64,000 nt of DNA from [Phialemoniopsis] sp. UDSM-2020 (Eukaryota > Ascomycota > Sordariomycetes > Thyridiales > Thyridiaceae): NCBI GenBank assembly GCA_018873225.1, contig JAEILZ010000004.1, forward strand, positions 2,790,001 through 2,854,000, read 5' to 3'. Position numbers and translations under genes: made by a program. Below the pieces are notes generated by a model. That model did not search any database. It saw nothing but the letters and a program-made list of their open reading frames with translations, and was not told where the DNA came from. This document shows positions 1 through 14,245 of this stretch, one piece after another (the first letter of the stretch is position 1; every line of letters starts with the position of its first letter).

Positions 1-503
1 CCGAGCTCGAGCAGGCACACAGACTGGCCGGCGCGGGCCATGCGCGAGGCGGCCACGGCGCCGCCGTAACCGGAGCCGATGACGACGGTGTCGTATGAGC
101 TGCGCATCAGCTCGACTGGCCTCGAGATGCGCGGGAACTGCTTCGCCCGGGTGTCGTCGACGTAGGAGCGGATCTTGGCGCGCGTGCGGGTGTGCGGGCC
201 GCTGCCTTGCTCGTGGATACCCTCGGGCCGGATGGGCATCGACTTGGCGCGGCCCTTCTTATCGGTGAAGAAAGAGTCGCGATCCGGCTCTGGCGATGAT
301 GTCGAGGAAGGTATCGATGAAGACCGCCTCCTATGAGCAGGCCGTGACGGCGAGGCGCCGAGGTCTGGGGTTCGAGGGGGCTCGGCAGGTGTCGGGGGCC
401 AGTGGACGCCGTTCACCATGGCAGTGTTGCCGTTCTGGTATGGCGGAGTGTGTATCTTGTTGCCATTGAGCTCCGGCGTCACAAGCTGGGGTGTGGACGC
501 CAT
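1..503 (-). CDS. GMC / cholesterol-oxidase-like FAD oxidoreductase, N-terminal part (cut by window edge)
   Basis: The reading frame opens at ATG 501-503 (read on minus) in a strong context (GCCACCATGG) and stays open to base 1, so only about 167 residues are visible and the gene continues beyond the window. Residues 1 to about 125 are a Pro/Ser/Arg-rich, probably disordered leader. Near residue 140 comes a classic beta-alpha-beta FAD dinucleotide-binding fold, with hydrophobic strand TVVIGSGYGG, then AVAASRMARAG and a second strand SVCLLELG. GxGxxG followed by an acidic residue at the end of strand 2 is the FAD signature of GMC oxidoreductases and bacterial-type cholesterol oxidases. Known family chemistry is FAD-dependent oxidation of alcohols or sterols; the substrate cannot be told from this fragment. 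No signal peptide is seen, so a cytosolic enzyme is inferred. The long basic leader resembles fungal cholesterol-oxidase-domain proteins, but the assignment to that subgroup is tentative. Confidence 0.8.
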   Translation of the reverse strand, partial: MASTPQLVTPELNGNKIHTPPYQNGNTAMVNGVHWPPTPAEPPRTPDLGASPSRPAHRRRSSSIPSSTSSPEPDRDSFFTDKKGRAKSMPIRPEGIHEQGSGPHTRTRAKIRSYVDDTRAKQFPRISRPVELMRSSYDTVVIGSGYGGAVAASRMARAGQSVCLLEL

Positions 504-3500
504 GGTGGCTTTCGGTTTGTGTCAACTCTCCAGAACTACGTGTTAGACCCCTTGCAACTTTCCAGATGCGTGAGAGGAGGAGGAGGAGATAGGTTGGTAA
601 GCACTCTCGCTAGGAACCTGGATGATATCAAGTAAGAGGAGGAAAGGAAAGAAAAGGTTGGTGATCTGAATTAGTAGATCATAAGGAAGCAATAGGTATC
701 AAGGCGAGAAAGAGGGTATATACTGAAGGATACAACCAGCCGGAAGACAACATCAACAACGAGTTATAGCAAGAGGAGATGAAGCATATATAAATTCGAA
801 GAAGAGTCGAGGTTAGCTTTCCCAAAGGACCCGTATTCAAACACACTATCTCATGTAGGTCTTATGTACCTACTTCGCGTACGGAGCAAGTGCAGGGGAG
901 GTCAATCGGGAGACCCTTCAAAGGCTTTCTGCTCTTACCACCCCTGTCAAATCAAACTACGAAGTATGTACACACATACGATATGTCACCGGCGTCGTGC
1001 GTGTGGGGGCCGGCAAGCCCCATGTTCCCGGAGTGGTGGAAGCAACGAGACCACTCAAGGCTTCGGATCGAGAGAGTTGGAGAACAAGTGCTTCTGGGGG
1101 GCTCCTGGAGCACAGGGCAGGACTGCGGAATCGACTCGGCTGGGGAGCTGCTCGTGCCCTTGAAAGCACCGCGCAGACTCAGCCATCATCAGCCCTTCCT
1201 CTTTCGGTGACCTGGTGGTGTGGGTGGGTGGCAGGGCTGAAGGGTGATAAGTGGTCGATGATGCTGCCGGGCGTGCTCATTGGCTGCTATACTTGCAACG
1301 GGGCGGCGGAGAGAGGGGAGGTAATGAAAATAGTAGCCCGTGCCGACATGGGGGGGCCATTTTAGAGCGGGTTTGCAGCGGGAACTGGCTGATTGGTGTT
1401 ATGGAGCTACCGGGGTCTACTGTGATGAAGGAGGTACCTAGTGCGTACATGATCAGACAGGTCCGGGATCTGCTTGCTCTCTTTCATGTGCTCGAGCTCA
1501 TGGTGCAGCAGCAGTAGGTATGTGATCATGATGTTGTTGTCCCACCATCGAGAGAAGACTTCGACTCAGCAAACAAACTTGAAAAGCTTCTAGAAGACAC
1601 GGGTGGTGAAGCATAACGGACACCATTGTGAGACAGGCTCACCTCACCAAGCCATGGCGAACAGTGGAAATGTCGTCCTAGTTACTGTCTAGGTGCTCCG
1701 GCCGGGTAGTCGCTTTCGGGTATTTTGCTTATTTTTGTGACAGCGACTCGATCTCGGACTTGTCCAACCACCGCCTGGCTCTCCCTTGTCAGTCTGTCAG
1801 GGTACGAAGTAAAGAGGGGCCTGGGGAATGGCAAACCATCATAAACAGACTTCGCATCGATGTCTCATCTGGGTTGGGTCAATGTCACGCTGACCGTCGC
1901 CATTGCCTGCCATAAGATTCAACCGTCCAGTCGGCAAGTCTAATGTTAATTGATCCTCCTCCAACGTCAGCTTAGCGGGAGCCGCCACAGCCGTGTAGCG
2001 TGCAGTCCGGTGCTACTGAAGTGCCGCGATTGGACACCGGCAGTAGTGATGAACAGAGGAAAAACGGCCGCGCATTGTGCCAATTGGCGATGCAGAACAG
2101 ACATCGAGATACAGGACACACAGATGGGCAGATCGTGCAGTCCGGGCGGGCGGTGTCTCCGCAGTCAGAGAAGCACTATTCCGTACGGAAGCATGGGAAG
2201 GAAACGTGGCTTGCGTGGTTGCAGAATCATCCCAGCATCATTGTGACGGGCGCAGGGGTTGGGCATGCAAAAGCGGCCGAGATGCCCCCAGTTGGGATGG
2301 ACGGACCAGGGGGCCAGGGTTGATGGTTGCGCATGGCTTTGCGCTGGGAACTGCTGCCATTGGCTGACGAACGAAACATCCCCCAATGCGATGCGACTTT
2401 TTGCTTTTTGCAGAAGTCGAGGAGAAACCCAATCCGTTGATTTGGCTGGCTGACATCTTTGGGGAAACAAATCTGTCCAGTCTATTTGAACAAACTCTAT
2501 CAATGTGAGAGCTTGTCTCAGTTGTCCAGGCTATGCGTGCGGTGGGTTTTCCCAATGCGGCTGCTGTCAGAGTTCTGAGGCGTCTGTTGATTGACCACGA
2601 GCACTGGGGAAATGTCAAGGTCAGAAGCTAGATTTGAGACAAGATCTCTTCAGCCGCAGCGGCACAGGGGCTTGGCCCGGAAGGCTGCGCCGTTCTTGGC
2701 TGGATTGCCCAGTTACTTTGATGTTAGATTGTTTGACAATAGGTAGTGATGACATCGATAGAGGGTGTGTGTGTCTGCGCCGCCTGCGCGCTGCATGGGT
2801 TGCTTGCTTGGATGCGGTTGCGCTAACACTACTGGACGTAGCGATAGCAAGTCGAATGTCAATCTGTTTCCCTCTCTACTCTTTCCATCCTCAGTCTTCC
2901 TATTTTCTTCTTTCCTTTTTAGTTAGCATGTGAAAGGATACACAACGAGGTTCAGAAATAGACAAATAGGCGCTTGATGGGTAGAGCACTACTGCACGGC
3001 GTAAGCCGGCGCGATGGGCCGTTGTCAGATTACGGAGTGCCGTCTCAACTCAAACCCTCCTACTGCCCCCCTCGATGTCCCGCTGCGATGCAGGCGAGAC
3101 ACACTGACTGGATCAACTGGTAAGGCTGAGTGCGGGAACAAGGGGCATTGAGGAGTGGGGGAGTGGAACAGGGTTCCAAGGGACTCGACTCGACTCGACC
3201 TCGGCCAACTGTTCACCGAATCATAAATCTCCATTGTACCCCCCGATGTATGGAGGAGGTACCACCGAGGTAAGCAGGCGAACAAGCGAGGCATGGTAGG
3301 TTGGCATGTCTCCGATGAAGAATCGGGAGGGGTGCTTTGGGTGGTAAGAGGAAACGAAACGTCTGCTTCCTTCTGCAGGGGGTCACCGAGTCGCCGGTAA
3401 ACCAGTCAGGGGATGATAACTATGCCCCTCGCACGACAGCAGACACAACTGTGGCTGGCTGCATCGAACCATGCCATCGTCGAATCGTAGTGGCCGAAGC

Positions 3501-4452
3501 GCATTGCTTCTTTTCGTTGGTCAAGAGCACGAGGGGTAGTATTCGTTCCTTCTTTTTCTCCGATATCAAAACTTTGAAGCCTCGTCACGTCACAAGACAA
3601 CGATGACGCCAGGCAGCATCCAGACCCCCCTGTCCATGGACGTGCATCACATGGCCCTCAAGGCTACCACTTCGACGCAGACCAGGGGGCCAGGGGCGGC
3701 TGCCTAGACATCCAGGCCGAGATGAAGTATCGTCTTTCGGTCACGCAGAGTCACGCGGGCGAAGATGGGAGTCGCTGGGCGCCGTTTTGACAGTAGCCGA
3801 GTGCTTGACTTCGTCATTCTCGTGAGTCAGTCCAGTCTGCCTTGCATTCCACGTAGGGAGGCATCGATTCATTTTCAGCAACCGAGATATGCAAGGCTTT
3901 AGGCGGTGCGAACAATATCCCTAGCCAATCCCATCGAACAATATTTCATATGCACGCGAATTGCAAACAAGTGTGATATTTGTTTATATCATTTTGTATT
4001 TCTTAATCCTAAACTCCGTGCTGCTGAGATCTTGTATCCCGAATGAAAAGAAGCAAATCTATATGCGCAAACGCATGCTATCTTTGCAACCAAGATCATA
4101 TCCCAAAAAAAAGAGCAATCATGACATGCATAACGCCAGATAGGGAGGAACAGTTGCTTTCCCTTTGCGCCTGAACATCCTTTCTCCCATGCCTCCCCTT
4201 TGCCTCGCTGGATTGGGTATCTTTCCGTGGCCTTCCTGAGGCATTTCCCTAACGAGGCGCCCAGTCTATGGCGTCCTCGGGGTGCTTTTGACATCGCAGC
4301 AAATGGTATCGTAAAGATCCAGTCTTCTGAGCTCCCCTGACAATTGTGGCCTCGTCTCCTCTCGACGTGCCACTTATCCTCTCCGTGTGCTTCAAAACGC
4401 CATCTGTCGCCGAGCTGGCGCAGGGCGGCTTCTCAGTACAGCAGAAGGGGAT
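504..4452. other. Intergenic, no supported gene
   Basis: Almost 4 kb between the flavoenzyme start and the glutamate dehydrogenase stop. Open frames here are short, use many rare codons, lack recognisable motifs and overlap each other on both strands, so none is called. A pyrimidine-rich stretch near 2864-2922 looks like promoter or 5' UTR sequence but leads to no gene. A small (ACTCG)n run lies near 3183-3200. The first 400-600 bp should hold the flavoenzyme promoter and the last 100-200 bp the gdh 3' UTR. Confidence 0.5.
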
Positions 4453-6235
<1,783 letters not shown>

Positions 6236-6384
6236 GATGAACTAGGTGTGTGTGATGTTGTGCTGTTTGACTGTTGAGGATATATGAGGAAGAGTCCGAG
6301 ATGTCAAGATGAGCACGAGTGTGAGAGTGAAGCAAGAGGGAAGAGGTCGTGTGCGAGGAGGGAGGGAGGGCAGAGAGCAGCTTT

Positions 6385-6692
6385 TTATCAACAGGATGGC
6401 CCGTGGGGTTTATTCACCAGCGCCATGGATGGAGATGGAGGCTATGGAGGCCATGGAGGTTCAAGACTCCGTAAACGGTCTTCTTGGTTTCCGGCTTGTC
6501 AAACAAATTATTCCTCGATTTCACACATTGGATGGGCCAGCTGGCGTAGCCAGGCTTGATGTCATGCAGGGCCTGGTGGGGGACGGGGAGAGACAGAGAC
6601 AGACCAGGGTCCTCCATCCGGTCCGTCTTCGCTCTCTCTCGCTGCCTCACTAAAAATGAATGTATGTATGTACAGGTCGAGTAAGCTTATCA
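6385..6692 (-). promoter_or_regulatory. Two TGATAA (HGATAR-type) motifs upstream of gdhA
   Basis: On the minus strand TGATAA occurs at 6385-6390 (about 150 bp upstream of the start) and TGATAA preceded by C at 6687-6692 (about 450 bp upstream). HGATAR is the known binding core of the nitrogen GATA factors AreA/NIT2, which control ammonium-assimilation genes in fungi. The link is inference; six-base motifs recur by chance. Confidence 0.3.
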
Positions 6693-7324
6693 GTAACCCA
6701 CTTCTCTCGCGCTCTCCTAGCCTCGACCATGGTGCCCATCAATCTAGATTGGAAACGAGACTAAAAAGAGCGCCAGACAACCAGAGCTGTGCCCATTCTC
6801 CAAGGCTAAACGGCATACACTGGTGCTGGTCATGCCCATGAGCCCACTTTGGCATTACTTTTAGTCTTTGCACTGACAACACTCTTTTGCAAAGATCAAC
6901 CTGCCCTCCCGCCATTCGCTCTGCCTCGAGATTCTCCGCCACCCACTTTACGGGATATTATTGCCTCGAACCAAGCGACTTGCGACTTGCAGACATACAC
7001 GGCAACACTGCGACAACGGCGCAGACCAGTGGAGAGAGGATTGGAGAGGCTACCATTCCCGTAATTTCGAGGGATCTACCTACTAACCTACCTTCTCGCC
7101 TGCGTGCATCCGATTGTCGAGCCAGCATCCAGACCATCAACCCCCATCTCCTACTTGTGCCTAACCTGATCACCACGAAACTCTCGTTACTGTGGTCAAT
7201 GCCAAAATACTGTAAACAAAGCCGCAAGGCTGTCTTGTCGTCGTCGTGGGCTGTATATATCCATTTGGGGGTCTTGCCCAACTGTCGTTCTGCCCACACC
7301 ACCCTTTCCCCGTACTCATGCAGG

Positions 7325-7366
7325 CATGCGTGCGTGTGCGTGCGTGAGTGTGCGTGTGCGTGTGTT
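7325..7366. repeat. Degenerate (GTGC/GT)n simple repeat
   Basis: Alternating purine-pyrimidine run of GTGCGTGC-type units about 40 bp long. Such tracts can adopt Z-DNA and are length-variable. No gene overlaps it. Confidence 0.6.
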
Positions 7367-8903
7367 ACGCGCCCCATGCAGCCGGACCTCGCGCGACCAT
7401 GAGTAAAGAGGGCCAGCTCGTTCGTCAATGGCGAGCGGCCGACCAGTCGACCGAGCCGACGGCCGCTGGTCTGGTGCGTTTGGTGCGCATCTAGTGCAAA
7501 GCCAAGGCCTCTCCTTCTCTCACTCTCTCCAGTCTCTCATGTTCTTTGCTCGCCCTTGGGATGCCCCGCCGCACTAAAGTAGCAGACCGAGATCCATCCA
7601 TCGAAGGGGGCCCTTGGAGGTCCCTGAGTGCATACGGATACATACAGAAACGGATTCTTATCTGAGCTCTCTGATTGGCCACTGGCTTCAAATGACGTTT
7701 TGAATTGTAGCAATTCATAATTTCTTGTGGTCTTCGACCTGTCAAAAGCCACACAAAGCCCAGCCTAGCCATGTGCTGGACCGGGGTCTTGACCACAACC
7801 AGCATGGATCGTGCGCCTCTCCCACCATCCCTCCCCCTGGTCCCCGAACAGCCGCAGAGACCAGACCCAGCATGGCACTTTAATCCCGTCGCGCCGCGCG
7901 CTGAGTCTTGGGGCTTTACGGGGAGGACACGACCCTCGGGAGAACACGGAATACCCTCTCCTGCACAGCAGAATTGCGGACTTCACAGTCCAGATATTGA
8001 CAGCATCCATTACCTACTCAATAACCACGCCAGTATTTTGAGGGCATTGCGATGTCGGGAAAAAAAAGAATTTCCCGCGCAGCATCCCACTTTCGAATCC
8101 CCTCTGCTAGAGCTTGAGGGTGAAGAAAATAAACCGCAACGGGATTTTCAGGCTCCCAGCCCTGGCAAGACGTAGTCTTCTCTGAGCCCAACCCGGCTTT
8201 TTCTTGGGTCCTTGCTCCATTTCTCTCCGGAGTACGTACTGATCAGATCTAATCTCTCGTAACTCGTAGTGCACACATCTGTAGCCGTGCTGCACCAAGC
8301 GCGGGCTGGCCGGGGAATTAGCCCCGTCCCTCGTCTCAAGCCGGTCTCGGCGGCGTCACTGCGGGAGGGCTGATCTGCCCATCCTGCATGCTACCCTCTT
8401 CCTACACTGAGAGAAATGCCATCCCTCATTTTCACATGCAGATGCGACACTCCACATTGGGGCATACCCGGGATATGGCACCCATGTTCCGTCTTTTGCG
8501 TGTGCCGCACTGCCTTTTAGTGGTTCCTCCATGTTTAGAGAATTGAATTAGTCGTCAACTTTGCGCCTGGCCAATCAATCCCTCAAAAGGGAAACATCTC
8601 GATATCGAGAAGACACATTGAATGAGCTGTCCTTTACAATGCCCACACAAGAGTGCCAAGCCACCCCAACTTTTACTGCCGCACACAGGCGCGCCTTCCC
8701 GAGATCTACCGCGGAACACCCAGCTGTGTGCACCAGGAAACAAGAACAACTGGTAACAATAGCGAAATAGCTCAACTACTCATCTGATAATTATGATGTA
8801 ATGACAGTGCAGAGTTCCAGGTCTTGCGAAGGGTTTATATTTGTGATACAGACGAGGAAAAAGAAAAAAGCAAAAAAGCACACGTCGTTGACGAGGCAAA
8901 AAA

Positions 8904-8994
8904 TGATTTCGTCCAGGCTCGAACTGGAGACCTTCAGTGGGAGATGGGCGAACCCATGTTAGACTGATGTGATAACCAACTACACCACGAAACC
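8904..8994 (-). tRNA. tRNA-Val(AAC), with 17-nt intron
   Basis: Read on minus, the sequence folds as a full cloverleaf: acceptor GGTTTCG/CGAAATC with a G2-U71 wobble, discriminator A, A box TGGTGTAGTTGG, T-arm TCCAG-TTCGAGC-CTGGA (B box GTTCGAGCC). The anticodon arm is TCAGT-CTAACAC-ACTGA with anticodon AAC. A 17-nt intron (8940-8956) sits after position 37, the canonical site cut by the tRNA splicing endonuclease. A T6 run (8898-8903 on plus as A6) directly follows the 3' end and fits a Pol III terminator. The gene is identical over all 91 nt to the copy at 9140-9230 and points away from it. Confidence 0.96.
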
Positions 8995-9139
8995 AAGTTG
9001 GAAAGTGTGGCTATTTTGTAGTCTATACACACTAGATTGAATGTAGCAGAGTGGAGATGGGTCGTCTACTAAGAAGAGATTTATCCCGTCCATATTAGAA
9101 GCCCCCTAAGCCAAAATAGCGAGAAGTTTTTCAACATCT

Positions 9140-9230
9140 GGTTTCGTGGTGTAGTTGGTTATCACATCAGTCTAACATGGGTTCGCCCATCTCCCACTGA
9201 AGGTCTCCAGTTCGAGCCTGGACGAAATCA
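9140..9230 (+). tRNA. tRNA-Val(AAC), with 17-nt intron (second copy)
   Basis: Same cloverleaf as the copy at 8904-8994, including the intron (9178-9194, with internal hairpin TGGG-TTCG-CCCA). The Pol III terminator T6 is at 9238-9243. The two genes are arranged head to head with 145 bp between their 5' ends, making a 91-bp perfect inverted repeat. Confidence 0.96.
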
Positions 9231-10195
9231 TCGATTCTTTTTTGCTGCTCTTGTCGAGGTATTCATGCCCCTTGTTTTTTACCCTCCCTACCGTGAAGTT
9301 GTGCTGCCCTGTTTGTGGAAAGAAGAGGAGCCCGGTTTGAGCGAGTGAGCTGCAGTGCGAGCCCGGCTTTTTGCTGGCTCGGCTCCGACTCGCATCCCCG
9401 TTTTACGAGATGCACCGCCGGCGGGGGCTCCTATCTGGCACAATCCCATCACTGTGTCCTGGCCAATCTGAGTATTACCGCATTGAAATTGTCCATTGAT
9501 TGTTGTACGATCAATGACTGATCTATGGGGAGGCGGACCGAGAGACGCCACGGCCCTTCCGCGGGGCACCATGCAGAGCTGCCCTTGATCTGCACCGCCA
9601 GACCTTGGCCTCCATCATACACCCGTAGTCCCCAGCCAATTGCCTAGCTCAGTGTCGTTGTTATTGCTAAGGGCATCTCGAAATGTAAATCTGTCCTATC
9701 TACAGTAACATCCAAGAGAGGCATAGGCTCTAGGACGGAACGCCCGCCGCGACAAGACTACACGCTATCGATGCAGTTCCATCTTTTGATTGAAGCAGGC
9801 GTCACGTTACCTCGCACGCTTGACCAGTGAATGTGACAATGGTCGAGAGTAAGGGAGTAATGACTGGCAGCTCGTACGCTAGCAGGAGTAGACGCTTGCT
9901 TCGATCTGGCTTCCATCACCTGAAGGGGTTTTCACTCGGACTAACGAGAAGGCATATTGGAGTGTGTAGCTCAGTCAATACAATGTTGTATTCCGAGTTC
10001 ACGACTGCGATACTCGTACTCATTACGCATCGCTACAAGATCGGCAATCGACATGGTACTTATCAGTCTACCGGATGCCACTAATAATAACACATAAACG
10101 CCTCCTAACGCCGTTCGTTCTGGCAGACAGGCTGCGCGACCACATCCTCCTAAATGCATGATCTAGCAAGGTGGTTAAGAGATCGCTGGCCGACA
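9231..10195. other. Intergenic, nothing recognised
   Basis: About 1 kb between the second tRNA-Val and the stop of POL3. It contains the tRNA terminator and presumably the POL3 3' UTR. I see no supported gene. Confidence 0.5.
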
Positions 10196-13100
10196 TCACC
10201 ATAGTGCCGCTTGGTCAAAGTCGAACCGCTTGAGCTCCTTGTTGGCATCCTCCAAGTCCTTCCTCGCCTTCATCCGCATGTAAAAGATGGGACAATCCTT
10301 CGCACTGCAAATGACTTCACCGTGCATGCTGCCCTGGCACCTCTGGCACTGCGTCCATAGCCTGCCGAAACGAATCTCCAGGTCCGACACCTTGTCCAGC
10401 GTCTTCTTGTACAGCTCACCAACCCGCGGCGCGTCGTCGGCACAGACCGCACCAGCGCTCTCTTCCTTGCCTGTCAGCGGCTTCTTGCAGCCCATGCAGG
10501 TCTGCGTCTTCTTGGCGAACTTCATCAGACCGCCGACCGATGGCGCTGTCACTGAGATGGCTCGTGTATGATCGCCCGTCAACAATGACCTCGCCTTGGT
10601 CTCGCCCAAAATGGGCTCGAAGATGCGACCGAGCGGCTTGGCCAGCTGGTTGTCGAGGTAATATTTGGTGTCGATCGGCACATTGTTTTCGAGTACGTAG
10701 ATTGGATCTTCAGATCGCTCAAAGTTCTTGGAGCCCGTAGCACCCTTGATCATGACATAGGCCACACGATCGCCCAGACCAGGTGCTGAGCCTGCATCGC
10801 GCTTCTTCATGCGCTGAGCCAGCTCAACGTGGGCTTGTTTCGCCGCATAATCGTCCTTAGTCAAGGCTTTTGTGATGACTAGTTTCGACATGTCGACCTT
10901 GTTTTGCAAAAGCTCTGCGATCGTATCTTTGACGTAGCTGTATTGCCTGTGTTAGCGCGCGAGAACTACAAAGAACTTGACAACCTATACTTACTCTTGC
11001 GCTCCAGGCACATCCCGGTCAATCAGAATCATTCTCAGCACCTTCTCGATGACGGTTTGCACGAGCAAGCAATTGTCACGTCGAACAGTCTCGATACCCT
11101 TGGTGTCCATCTTGTCGTACTTTTCTGGTTTGGTCCAGTAGAGACCAGCATAACGCTTCTTGTTGATGAGCAGGTACGGGAAGTAGACCTTCTCGAATTC
11201 GAGCTTGATGGGCTTGACGAACTTTGCCGATACATACTGAGACGCGTCCTCGCCAAGTTTCATGGCCTCGGCTAGATCCTTGGTCCCGAACTTGACCATG
11301 ACCGAATCTGTGTCGCCGTAGATGACTTGGGCATCATGCGAGTATCCATTGGCAATACAGTACCGGGCTTCGACCTCGGACTTTGTCTTTTCAATCATCT
11401 GCCGACCGAAACTCGTCGTACTACTGGCAATCTCAAGACACGGGAGTTTGCCGTTTGTAGCACCGGTCAGACCGTAGACACTGTTGGCGCTGACTTTCAA
11501 GGCCAACTGACGACCGTTCAAGACGGCCTTCTTGAACGGATCGGTCTCGACTGCCAATTCTCGCTTCGCCTGCTTTCTGGCCGACAGCAGCTCCTCCAGA
11601 ATCTGCGCCAGGAGGCCTTTCCTCTGCTTGATCGTGACGAACATGTCTCCGTTAGGCGTCACAATATAATCCTCATCCTTCTTCAGCTTGAAGGCGTCGA
11701 TCGCCTTCTTCGTTACCAAGGTTGTATAGCAGAGATTGTGAGCCTGCATGATACTGGGGTACAGAGAGGCGAAATCGAGCGTCGCTACGGGGACATCGTA
11801 GTAGCCACGGATAGGCTCGATGACGGTGGCGCCTTCATACTGATCTTCGGAGCTTTCAGCTCGCATGTTGGGAATGACCAATTTCTGTTCTAGAGCCTTG
11901 CGGAAAAGCTGGCTGATGAATTTTACTTGTTGACCACGGGACAGGAGGAAGTTGAATGGCACACCCGTGACTCTGGCCATCTCGGTGTAGTTCTCGAGAC
12001 ACGATAACTTGTCCATCAGTCTTTGCGGGAGGTATGCGTCCTTGAGACAGTACAGTGCTAGACGTCGTCTGGACTCTGGCGTTCCGTTGAAAAGTTCCGT
12101 GATCATAGTGTAGTGCACATCTTCCTTCTGTTCGCCCAGGAAATTTGAGCAGACGGAGTTGAGCGTGTAACTTCTGAGCTGGTGGTCTCGTTGAATCAGC
12201 TGCAGAAGATCAAGCTGGAGGCGCCCGTTAATATTGGTGGCCTTTGTGTCGCGGTTGCCCATCTGCTTGCTTGAGAAGTTTGTCTCTTTTGATACAGACT
12301 TAACGGTGGGGATGCGAGACCAATGCTCGAAGCCGCCGACTTTGAGATGCTTCGCTCTGTCCAGAAGGTAGGGGAAATCGAAGTTGGCAATGTTGTATCC
12401 GGTGATGATGTCGGGGTCAGCCTTGATAAGGAAATCGCGCCAGGCCATCAGCATCCGTTCCTCGCGTTCAAAGTCGAGAATCTGGGTTGCCACGATCGGA
12501 CTCGTCCGGTCCAGGCAGAAGACGTTCCGGACGAAAGGCTTCTTCTCTCCATACCTGGTGACCACGTTGGCGATCTGAATGACGGGATCGTAGTTGGCTT
12601 CAGGGAAGATGCCCTTTCGACCGGCACACTCGATATCAAAAGACAGGATCCGGAGAGGCGCCATCTTGGACCACTCTCCGACGGGCTTGTGGGCAATAAG
12701 ATCTGTACAGCTGATCTCAGCTTCTATCTGGCAGTTGGACTGTCGCAGAGAATCGTGAATCAGGCGGTACTTGTCGGCAGGTGCCTCAACCCAGGCCATA
12801 CCGGCAACGTGACAGTCGACCATGAAACGGAGGACAAACTGAATGTTGTCGAAAGTCATGATCCCGCCGTCGTGTTTCCATAGTCCTTTCCAGTTTGCGC
12901 TGCCGCTCTCGATGGTAGTGCGGACCTTGTTGATGAACTTGGGGTCTGTCACTGTGATCTTGAGATACGGGTTTTGGGTGTTGTTTTGGAAGCCGTAGAT
13001 GTTCTCTCGCATGGTCATCTGGACGGAATGAATGACTGGTTGATGCTGCGCCACCTGGGTTTCCAGATATGCTCGGAAGGTAGGGCAGTCTTGAGGAGTG

Positions 13101-13564
13101 AAGGACGAGGGCGCAGCTACATATAGGTAGTGCTTAAAGTCCTTGACGTGAAGTAGGACCGAGTTTCCATGTTCAGTAACACCAAACAGCTTGACAGTTG
13201 CGTGGCCGCCATGGAGAGTGCCCTCCTCTGCCTCGATTTGCTGGAAGCAAAGACTATTCTTCTTAAGGTGGAAGTCCTTTGGGACAGGTGGGCGCTCCCA
13301 AGCCTGGTCCTTCTCTGTGTTGTTCTGTTTCAGGTCCGAGATATCCTGGCTTAGCTTCTCGAGGACTTCTGACTCGAAAGCGCTCTTGGGCTGACTGGAG
13401 CCAAATTTGGCATTCTGCGACGATGCAGGCACACGGCCAGCAGGTGACGAGGAGATCCCCTCGAGCTTGCGTTTCTTTGCAGAGGCCGGGGTAGCGGGGA
13501 TGTTGCGGCGAGTGTTGGAAGCTTCGCCGAACACGCGCTTCTGTGGGAGGACGGTGGCAGCCAT
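10196..13564 (-). CDS. POL3: DNA polymerase delta catalytic subunit
   Basis: Two exons on minus, 10995-13564 and 10196-10937, joined across a 57-nt intron, give 1103 residues, the normal size. It is the family-B replicative polymerase that works mainly on the lagging strand with PCNA. Visible landmarks are a basic N-terminus with a KKRK patch (nuclear signal), the Exo I motif FDIEC near residue 306, polymerase motif DFASLYPSIM near 593, and the catalytic YGDTDSVM near 746. At the C-terminus CysB is C-x2-C-x9-C-x4-C, the known 4Fe-4S site. CysA reads CMGC and then CADD, so the expected fourth cysteine is an aspartate. The start is the ATG at 13562-13564, preceded by a short GAGGTC-type repeat in the 5' UTR. 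The gene diverges from the small gene at 14246. Confidence 0.98.
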
Positions 13565-14245
13565 GATCGACGAGGTCGAGGTCGAGGTCGATTGAGGCGC
13601 TGTCGTCTATTGGACTCGATAACTGACTCTATAGCAGACGAGACATGGACAGGAAAATAAAAAGGTGTGAGGTACCAAGCATCACCGCGTGCAGAGCGAG
13701 TATAATGTGTTTGGGAGCAAGGAGTTGTCAAGGGTCGATCGAGGCGCCTGGACAAATCAATTAAACAGGACGCGTGCCTGTGGATGTGCATGTAATTGAC
13801 GTGACGTGAATGCCCCACTACGAATTCTTGCAGGGGGGCTTCGCGAGTCTCGAGATGCGTCTAAGAGGCGCTTCCACGTGACCTATCCGATGCAAACATC
13901 AACTGCACCCCTCTGGCAGTACGTACTGTCATCCTAAGGCTGGAGATTTACATTAAGTAGCTCTTTGCTTTGTGCCTTATTGGATTGGATGAGGAGAGTG
14001 AGGTGGTACCTGACAGCGATGTGAAGGCTCTTGCTATTCCGTCCTTGGTTCTCAGTTCACCCGCATCTTCACCTGGCCCCATATATCTGGCCAGCTTAGA
14101 CCAACTCCCAGCTGCCTACAATACAACACGTTATTTACCTAGGATTATTGCCAGCTTCGACCGACGCCTAGGCGGGCTGTCTCACCACCACCTCTGTTCA
14201 CTGTTATTGCGAATCACAGCACCCTGAAAGGGCGTCTCGGCTGCA
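13565..14245. promoter_or_regulatory. Divergent promoter region, POL3 / small gene
   Basis: 681 bp separates two outward-facing start codons, so both promoters must lie here. A short GAGGTC-like tandem repeat sits just upstream of the POL3 ATG (about 13570-13595). No specific factor site can be named. Confidence 0.5.

Larger units (their letters stand above)
6236..8903. other. Intergenic, gdhA promoter side
   Basis: About 2.7 kb with no supported coding region. It should carry the gdhA 5' UTR and promoter near 6236-6900. A degenerate (TG/CG)n simple repeat lies at about 7325-7366. The remainder shows no domain-bearing frame, tRNA or clear repeat. Confidence 0.5.

Noticed and set aside
864..2503. 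Cluster of 60-126 codon frames on both strands
   Set aside because: Overlapping, with no splice structure, motif or consistent codon bias; chance frames in intergenic DNA.
8080..8110. TTCGAATCCCC resembling a tRNA T-arm
   Set aside because: No matching stem, A box or acceptor around it.
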